Source of the DNA: Acephala macrosclerotiorum
Taxonomy: Eukaryota > Ascomycota > Leotiomycetes > Helotiales > Mollisiaceae
Reading direction: 5' to 3'
NCBI GenBank assembly: GCA_014904845.1
Contig: MU119848.1
Coordinates: 1-15,990 of the forward strand
Length of the DNA: 15,990 nt
Every line of letters begins with the position of its first letter. Position 1 is the first letter of the stretch. The translations under genes were made by a program, and so were the position numbers. This document shows positions 9,880 through 15,990 of the stretch, in pieces. The notes beneath the pieces were generated by a model. That model was not told where the DNA came from. It saw only the letters and a program-made list of their open reading frames with translations, and did no database searches.

Positions 9880-11157
9880 AACTTACTATCGAAACTTTGT
9901 ATATACTTATTATCGTTTTTTTATCGTATACTTTATTGATTAATATCTCGATTTGCTACAAATATAGTATTTCTTTTAATATAATCTTTCTTAAAATCTA
10001 TGATTTCTACGATATTTACTTCGAAAGTTTTTTCGATCTCGATATTTTTGACTTTATACTCAATCGCATTTTTTACTTCGTTCTCTATAAGTACAATCGA
10101 TTTAATTCTAATCGAGCTCGTTTTTTTTTTAATCTTAAAAAGTAGAATTTAAACTATATTATTATGTTTCACGTGATCGCGTTACAGTATTTACTATTAA
10201 TCGCAATTCAATGTAAACACTTTCAAAAATATTAACGAACTTATAAAAAGCAAAATTACACTTTTCAATACTTCGACAAACGCTAATAATTTGATCTCAC
10301 AAATCATATTCTGTTTAATATTTCAATAATAAATTTAATTAAATCTTTTAAAATTAATCGAAAAATATTTATAAATATTTTAATTTAATTTTTATTAAAT
10401 TAATCGTAATAATTTTTACTAAAATTGTTTCTCTCTATAAAAACATATATAATTAGCGATTTTTTTTAGTCTCGAAATAAATTTTTATTATTATTACTAA
10501 TATAATAAAATCGAAACCTTTTTCTAAAAATTTATCGAAATAAAACGCATTTATATGTCTTATAAAACTAATAAAAAATACTTTATCGTATTAATTTTGA
10601 AATAGTTCGATTTTATTATAATAATTATAAAATATCGACAATTTGCGATCAAAAATGTCGTATAACTCTTTATTATACTTTTTATTATCGATATAAATTT
10701 TTATTAAATCTATAAGTAATTTAATAAAGATACTTTATAGACTATTATATTGATTCGATTATTGTTAAAAAAATTACTAGTAAATATATTGAGTATTTTG
10801 TATAATATTAAATAAGTTCGTATTTATAAAAAGAATTGCAATAAAAAAAATATAAAAAGTATTCGTAGAAATAATCGTATTCGTAATAAAGAAATTCGTA
10901 TTAATAATTGAAATCGTAAAAGTAACTATATTCTGATTATTGAATACTAGTATTGAGATACTTTGATTTACTAATTGAATTAATCGATTTTATCGAGAAA
11001 AGAAATCTCTATTTTTCAATTAATCGACAATCTCTATTTGTATCTATTTATAAAACTTTTCTTGTTAAAAAACTTTTTTCAAATTATCAATAATAAATTT
11101 TCTATTTTTCGATATTTAAACTTCGTAAATATATAAAAAGTTTCGTAAACAGCACAT
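9880..11157 (-). pseudogene. Gag region with CX2CX4CX4H zinc knuckle, degenerate
   Basis: Gag forms the virus-like particle that packages the element RNA. Pieces resembling the N-terminal part of fungal copia Gag can be read between about 10690 and 10410, for example YFETKKNR and the stretch around L*RET near 10440; another clear stretch, CNFAFYK, lies at 10260-10240. The zinc knuckle lies at about 9969-9928. Its spacing is exactly CX2CX4CX4H, but only the second Cys (9960-9958) survives. The first and third Cys and the His all read Tyr, as expected of G-to-A or C-to-T changes in Cys and His codons. A stop stands where the usual Trp follows the third Cys. The border with protease is approximate. 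Confidence 0.8.
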
Positions 11158-11470
11158 AAAATTTTTATATATTAAATATAAAATTTTTTACGAGCAATCT
11201 TTAAAGTTTTTTTGAAAGTATTTTTATAAATTGTAATCAAAGTATTTTTTTTTTTTATATATTTTAAAACAATAAAAAATATATTTATTTAATATTATTT
11301 TATTAAAATTTTTATTATTCGTAAAATCGAAATTTTTTTTCTATTTATTTTTATCGTAAAAAAATTTAATTTTAAATAAGTTTATTATTTTAAGAAATAA
11401 TTGCGCAATAAATAATAAAAAAATTAAAAGTTTTAATTCGAATTCGAATAAATATTATTATTAATATTTA

Positions 11471-11503
11471 TACGCTTTTAATCAAATAATAAATAAAAGC
11501 GTA
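11471..11503. repeat. Leader hairpin, 10-bp perfect arms
   Basis: tacgctttta (11471-11480) pairs with taaaagcgta (11494-11503) across a 13-nt loop. Both arms are fully complementary and contain C and G, so it is more convincing than the many AT-only inverted repeats around it. Confidence 0.65.
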
Positions 11504-11534
11504 AAACTTCTTTTGAGAGTTTGTTTTTAACGTA

Positions 11535-11685
11535 AATTCGAGTAAATTAATACAAGTTTAAAACTACTTTCGCGCTTTTTTATTCGTTTTTCGTAAACGT
11601 TATTATTTTGCGTAGTAAACGCAGACTTGAAAAATAAATACAAACTTAAAATCGCTCTCGCACTATTCTTTTTAAGTTTTTAATA
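11535..11685. repeat. Imperfect direct repeat in the leader, offset about 88 bp
   Basis: The sequence starting at 11549 (aatacaagtttaaaac) and that at 11637 (aatacaaacttaaaatc) align, and the similarity continues into tttcgcgctttt against tctcgcactatt. Most differences are C/T or G/A, plus small shifts. Two copies are supported; a third was not found. Confidence 0.5.
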
Positions 11686-11857
11686 GTCTCAATACTTTTA
11701 GCGCGTTTTTACAAGAAAGTTCTTATAGATTCTCGTTCTTTCGAAAGTACGTTGATTATTTTAAGTATTTTCTTACAAAGAGTAAACTATTTAAAAAATT
11801 CATTTTTTTTTGTAAATTAATCTTTTTTAAATAGAAATCTAATTATTTCGTAGTTAA

Positions 11858-11876
11858 TTGAACAACTACTAATTAG
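11858..11876 (-). other. Expected primer-binding-site position
   Basis: The minus strand directly downstream of the 5' LTR reads ctaattagtagttgttca. A tRNA-complementary primer site belongs here. I do not recognise which tRNA it matches, and RIP may have altered it; copia elements often use an internal fragment of initiator Met tRNA. Confidence 0.25.
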
Positions 11877-11995
11877 TGTTAATATCACTAGAAATACTTA
11901 TTACTAGTAATAAATCAAAAACGAAATAAACAAATAAATTAAATAATTCGTTGATTGATTGATCTTCTTAATCTAGTAAATACGCAAGAGTTGAA

Positions 11996-12004
11996 AAATA
12001 TAAC
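11996..12004 (-). promoter_or_regulatory. Candidate TATA-like element in the 5' LTR
   Basis: The minus strand reads gttatattt here, inside the loop of the 8-bp inverted repeat and downstream of CACGTG and the GC-rich core. It is a plausible promoter site for the element RNA, but in such AT-rich DNA a TATA-like word has little weight alone. Confidence 0.3.
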
Positions 12005-12016
12005 CTCAACTCTAGC

Positions 12017-12058
12017 GCAAGCGGCGCTAGTCCCGATCTGGCCTAGTGCCGCACGTGA
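12017..12058 (-). promoter_or_regulatory. Conserved GC-rich LTR core with hairpins, right copy
   Basis: Identical over 42 bp to 5884-5925. The 10-bp stem pairs 12021-12030 with 12043-12052 (one G-T pair). The alternative stem ctagcgc (12012-12018) with gcgctag (12024-12030) is a perfect 7 bp here, whereas the left copy has a T in place of one C. CACGTG spans 12052-12057. In the element RNA these would form mutually exclusive hairpins close to the 5' end of the LTR. Confidence 0.5.
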
Positions 12059-12083
12059 TTACTAAACTAATATTGTACCCACA

Positions 12084-12088
12084 AAAAA
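12084..12088. repeat. Possible 5-bp target-site duplication, right copy
   Basis: AAAAA directly outside the right LTR matches AAAAA at 5739-5743. It is low in complexity and so of limited weight. Confidence 0.5.
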
Positions 12089-15000
12089 TAAAATTAAAAT
12101 TATAAAATTAATAAATATTTATTATATTAATAAAAAATATAATTAAAATAAAAATTAAATTTATTTCAATTAATATAAATTTATAAATAATAATAAAAAA
12201 TTTAAAAAAAAATTTAATAATATATTATATTTTTATAAAAAATAAAAACTTTATTAAATAAATATAAAAAAATAATTTTTTTATTAATTATAAATATATT
12301 AAAAAATTTTTTCAAAAATTAATAAATATTAAAAAAAATAAAAATTAATATTAAAATTTTTTAATTATTTATTATTATTAAATAAAATTTTAAATTTAAT
12401 AAAATAATAAATATAAATTTATTTTTTTTTTATTAATAATATAAAAATAATATTTTATTAATCGTTTATTTTAAAAATTAATATTAATTTTTTTTAAATA
12501 AAAATAATCATATAATAAATATATTTTATAATTTTATTTATATAAATTAAATATTATTTAATTATTATAAATTAAATTTTAATATTAAAAACGAAAAAAC
12601 AAATTTATATAACGTAAAATTTTATTGTTTTTCGTATTTAAATTTTTTAATATTATAAATAAACTTTTATTAATAATAATTATAAAATTAATATTATATA
12701 AAAATAATAATATTAAAAATAAAAAAAATATTTAAAAAAAATTTATTTAAAAATATTAATTAAAAGAATATAAAATAAAAAATTAACGTAAATTTATTTA
12801 TTATAAAAACGTTAAAATTAATAATAATAATAATAAAAAATAATAAATTATTTTTTATAAAATAATAAATTTTATAAACGTTTTAAAATAATATTATTAT
12901 AATAATAATAATAATATTAATAAAAAAATTAAATATATTTTTATTTAAAAATTTTATTTAAAAATTATTTAATATTTTAATATTATTATTTAAAATAAAA
13001 ATTTTTTAAAAAATAAAAATAAAAAAACAATAAATTTATTAAAAATAATTTTAAAAAAAAATATAATAATTAAAAAAACGAAATATTAATAATAATTCAA
13101 ATAAAAAAAAATTTATTTTTATTTAAAAAACAAATAAAAATTATAATAAATACGAAAATTTATTATTTTTAAAAAAATATAAAAACGATATAAAAAGAAT
13201 TTAATTTATAATAATTATAATAAATTATAACATTAATAATTAAATTCATAATTACGAATACGATTTTAATTTTTAATAAAAAAAAAATTTAATAAAAATA
13301 AAATATTAAATTATATTAAATTAATAATTAAAATTTTTAAAAATATTATAATTTAAAAAAAATTTAAAAAATTATAAAAAATTTCTCGATTTAAATTATT
13401 AAAAATATAATATTTATAAAAAATATATTAAAAATTAATTTTAATAATATATAATAATAAATTTATAATATTATTTTAATAATATAATTTAATAATATTT
13501 AATAAAAAAAAAATTAATTGAAATAATTAAAAAAATATTAATATAAATTTAATTAATTAATAAAATTATATAATTATTAATAATAAATAATAAAATAAAT
13601 TATTAAAATTATAAAAAATCGTTATAAATAAATATTATTAATTTATGAAAAAAAAAAAAAAAATAATTAAAATTAAATTAAAAAAAATTTATAAATTGTT
13701 TTATATTTTATATTAAAAATAATATTTTTAAATTAATATATTACAAATCGCGAAATTCGTTTTATTTTAAAAAATAATAATTATATAAAAATATTAAAAA
13801 TTAATTATATAATACGAATTTTTATAATTATATATAAAAAAATTATATAATAAACGAAAATTTTAAAAATATAAAAAAAATTTAAAAAAAAATTTAAAAA
13901 AATTTTAATTAATAAAATTAAAAAATAAAAAAAAATTTTAATTTAAAAAATCGAATTTTAAAAATAATATATAAATTATATTATTAAAAAATACATAAAA
14001 AAAAAATTTTAAAAATAAATAAATATAAATTGAAAATAATTAAAATATTTTATAAAAAAATTTTAAAATTTAATAATATATTTTTATTTTTTTAAAAAAA
14101 AAAATATTAAAAAAAATAAATTAAAATATTATTCGAATTATTAAAAATATTATTTTAAATTTTTTTATAAAAATAAAAAATATAAAAAATATTAATATAT
14201 ATATTATAATAAAAAATACGATTATAAATTAATTATATATTTTTTTTAAATTATTAAAAAAATTATAAAATTAAATTTATTTAAATATTTAAATTATTAT
14301 AATTAAATATAAAAAATAATAAAATAAAATTAAAAAAATTATTAAAAAAATTAAAAATAAAATATTAATAATTAAAAATATTAAAATTAAAAATTTTTTT
14401 ATTAAAAAACGTAATTAAAAAAAATAATAATACGAGATTTTATTATAAATTAAATTCGAAAAAAAAATTATAATTATTTTTATTTAAAAATCGATTGTAT
14501 TTATATTAAACAAATTTTAAAAAAATAAATTAAAATATATTTATTTTATAATATATTCAAATTAATAATAAAATAAAATAAATATTTTAAAATATTTATT
14601 TACGTAAAAAAAAACGTATTTATTTATTTTTTTAATTAATATATAAAAAAAATAATAATAAAATCGTAAAATGAATTATTATAATATTAAAAATTTATAA
14701 TTAAATAATAATTAAAAATTTTAATTAATACGAATTTTAAATTTATAATAAAAATAAAATATTAATTAAAAAAATAATAAATTCAATATTTAATAATTAT
14801 TTAATTATAAACGATATAAATATATTAATAAAAAAAAAATTATATTCGATTTTAATTATATTAATATTAAAAAAATTATAATATAAATAAATTCGATTAT
14901 AAATATAAAATCGAATTATATATTATTATATATAAAAATTTTAAAATATATTAAAAAACGAAAAATAAAAATTAATATAAAATTAATTAATTTAAAATTA

Positions 15001-15990
15001 ATTAATTTAAAAAATTTTAAAAAGTATTTTTAAAAAAATTAATAAAAATAAAATAATTTTTATAAAATTTTAATAATTTATTAAAAAATACATAAAAAAA
15101 AAATAATTTAAAAAAATTATTAAATATTAAAAAAATATTTTAATAAAATAAAAAATTTAAAAAATTTTATAAAAATTATTTAAAAAAAAAATCTTTTAAC
15201 GACGTAAAAAAAATTAAATAATATAAATATAAATTATATAATAAATTAATACGTATTAAAATAAAATTTTAATAAAATAAAATTAATAATTATATTAATA
15301 AAAAGAAAATATATTAAATTATATAATAAAAAAATAAATAATTTTAATATTAATTATTATTATTAAAAAATATAAAAAATTAATTTATAATATTTTAATT
15401 ATAAAAAATTATAATAAAATTATTAATTTATTTATAAAAATTTAAAATAAATAAAATAAATTTATTTAAAAATTTATTAAAAATAAAATTTATTTAAAAA
15501 AAATTTAAAAAAAATTATAATAAATTCGATTATAATAATAATAAATTTAAATAATATTATAATATTAATTTTCAAATTCATATAAAATTTTATTAATAAA
15601 ATAATAATAAAATTATTTATTTTAAAAATACGATTTAATATTAATATTTAAATTAAAAAAAAAATTTCAAAATCGAAAAAAAATAAAAATTTATATTATT
15701 TTTTTTAATATTAAATAAAAACTTTAAAAAAATTATAATTAATAAATTTAATTATATAATTATAAATAATAATTAATTAAAAAAATATTATATAAATAAG
15801 ATTATAAAATAAAACGTGATTAATTTTATATAAATTATTATAAATATAATTAAAAATAATAATAAAAATAAATAAATAATAATAATAATTTTTATAAATA
15901 TTAAAAAAAAGTTTAATATAATAATTTCGAAAATCGTAATTAAAAATTTTATAATAAAATAAATAATTATATTTTAAAAAAAAAAAAAAA
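12089..15990. other. A-rich, RIP-saturated right part of the host element
   Basis: About 3.9 kb that is almost only A and T, with clear A excess on the plus strand throughout. C and G occur nearly always as CpG, with rare exceptions. By analogy with the copia element this would be the old coding strand, so a plus-strand gene is plausible, continuing from 4900-5743. I looked for reverse transcriptase, RNase H and integrase motifs on the plus strand and could not defend any. The window ends in a run of 15 A (15976-15990), which may be part of the element or simply the cut point. Confidence 0.5.

Larger units (their letters stand above)
6257..11157 (-). pseudogene. gag-pol polyprotein pseudogene of a Ty1/copia element (about 1,630 codons)
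   Basis: A single minus-strand frame can be followed from about 11157 to 7861 and, after a one-base slip at the T9 run 7852-7860, on to a stop at 6259-6257. Similarity to fungal copia polyproteins is recognisable almost throughout. The domains in order are Gag, CCHC knuckle, aspartic protease, integrase, reverse transcriptase and RNase H. More than 50 stops interrupt it, most where Trp, Gln or Arg is expected. The start is uncertain. An ATG at 11157-11155 is in frame and is followed by a region rich in Ile, Thr, Asn and Phe that could once have been Pro-, Ser- and Thr-rich, but an original ATG elsewhere could have become ATA. The 4.9-kb length is normal for a full copia gag-pol. No functional product is possible. 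Confidence 0.93.
11158..11876 (-). other. 5' leader between the 5' LTR and gag
   Basis: About 720 bp with no readable coding similarity, less eroded than the outer flanks. It holds a direct repeat about 88 bp apart (from 11549 and from 11637), a 10-bp-arm hairpin at 11471-11503, and small palindromes at 11713-11724 and 11738-11747 (ctttcgaaag). Long structured leaders in retrotransposons commonly carry packaging and dimerisation signals; that role here is inference. Confidence 0.5.
5744..12083 (-). mobile_element. Complete but RIP-inactivated Ty1/copia LTR retrotransposon (about 6.3 kb)
   Basis: Two 207-bp LTRs in direct orientation enclose a 5.9-kb interior whose minus strand, read through stops, encodes Gag, protease, integrase, reverse transcriptase and RNase H in that order. 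Integrase ahead of reverse transcriptase defines Ty1/copia rather than Ty3/gypsy. The plus strand is pyrimidine-rich throughout, so the coding strand is purine-rich, as is common for copia elements. More than 50 in-frame stops, mostly where Trp, Gln or Arg is expected, and changes such as Cys or His to Tyr and Gly to Lys or Arg are those produced by C-to-T and G-to-A mutation. The element is far less eroded than its flanks, so it probably arrived after they had been mutated. It cannot encode a working product. Confidence 0.95.
11877..12083 (-). repeat. Right LTR (5' LTR of the minus-strand element), 207 bp
   Basis: It begins TGTT and ends CACA on the plus strand, so it has the canonical TG...CA termini. 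It aligns gap-free to the left LTR at a fixed offset of 6133. In element orientation it runs TGTGGGTAC..., CACGTG (12052-12057), the hairpin core, a TATA-like stretch (12004-11996) and the 16-bp palindrome (11898-11913). A further stem pairs agagttga (11987-11994) with tcaactct (12006-12013); in the left LTR this stem is weakened by mutation. The right copy carries the mutated base at about 7 of the 20 differing sites. Confidence 0.95.

Noticed and set aside
9897..10145. 82-codon plus-strand open frame
   Set aside because: It lies antisense to the Gag zinc-knuckle region of the minus-strand polyprotein. Its Phe, Ile and Tyr-rich content is what the complement of an A-rich coding strand gives, and no family is recognised.
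10169..10176. tcacgtga in gag as a second E-box-type site
   Set aside because: It lies inside coding sequence and reads as ordinary Gag codons on the minus strand (SRET); a single 8-bp palindrome is weak evidence.
12895..12920. CRISPR or satellite signal from att/taa runs
   Set aside because: These are simple AT microsatellite-like runs with no spacer structure or C/G-containing repeat.
13600..15000. Possible gypsy or LINE reverse transcriptase remains on the plus strand
   Set aside because: With nearly every non-CpG C and G gone, translations are mostly Ile, Asn, Lys, Tyr, Leu and stops, and motif-like matches could be found for almost any family.
5348..15923. Apparent repeat between about 5348-5453 and 15837-15923 (shared strings such as attataaatataattaaaa and tttataaatattaaaaaa)
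   Set aside because: The shared strings hold no C or G, and in a nearly two-letter sequence of this length 18-19-base matches are expected by chance; spacing between them also differs.
1..15990. Mitochondrial, Plasmodium-like or other naturally AT-rich genome
   Set aside because: No tRNA, rRNA or intact gene appears, the remaining C and G cluster in CpG, and the LTR pair shows transition-only change. These fit a RIP-altered nuclear region better than a genome with a plain AT bias.

Overview
The window is a gene-poor, extremely AT-rich block of the kind found in filamentous ascomycete fungi (Pezizomycotina) that carry out repeat-induced point mutation (RIP). No intact protein-coding gene, tRNA or rRNA is visible. 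Everything recognisable is transposon sequence broken by C-to-T and G-to-A changes. The fungal assignment is an inference from the mutation pattern and from the kind of retrotransposon; the species cannot be named.

The centre (5744-12083) is a complete but dead Ty1/copia-type LTR retrotransposon on the minus strand. Two 207-bp LTRs (5744-5950 and 11877-12083) bound it, with AAAAA on each side as a possible 5-bp target duplication. Reading the minus strand through its many stop codons shows one long gag-pol frame, about 11157 down to 6257. In order it holds Gag with a CX2CX4CX4H knuckle, protease, integrase (HHCC and D,D35E), reverse transcriptase and RNase H. Integrase ahead of reverse transcriptase is the copia order. 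I found one break of frame, a T9 run at 7852-7860; the other damage is transitions. The leader (11158-11876) has an imperfect direct repeat and a hairpin, and the 3' untranslated part (5951-6256) has a near-perfect palindrome.

The flanks (1-5743 and 12084-15990) are much more eroded, with only a few percent G+C. Most remaining C and G lie in CpG. Positions 2005 to about 4000 are T-rich on the plus strand; about 4900-5743 and 12084-15990 are A-rich. This suggests at least two older elements in opposite orientation, with the copia element inserted later into the A-rich one. I could not identify the proteins of the older elements. The left flank also holds a tandem array of about 210-bp units (about 835-1750) and a short island of ordinary composition (about 1855-2000) with a 14-bp inverted repeat.

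The observations most worth following are: the mutation spectrum (the two LTRs differ by about 20 transitions and no transversions, mostly outside CpG, while the flanks keep CpG); a 42-bp GC-rich LTR core that is identical in both copies and can form competing hairpins; and the tandem array with its adjacent unmutated island.
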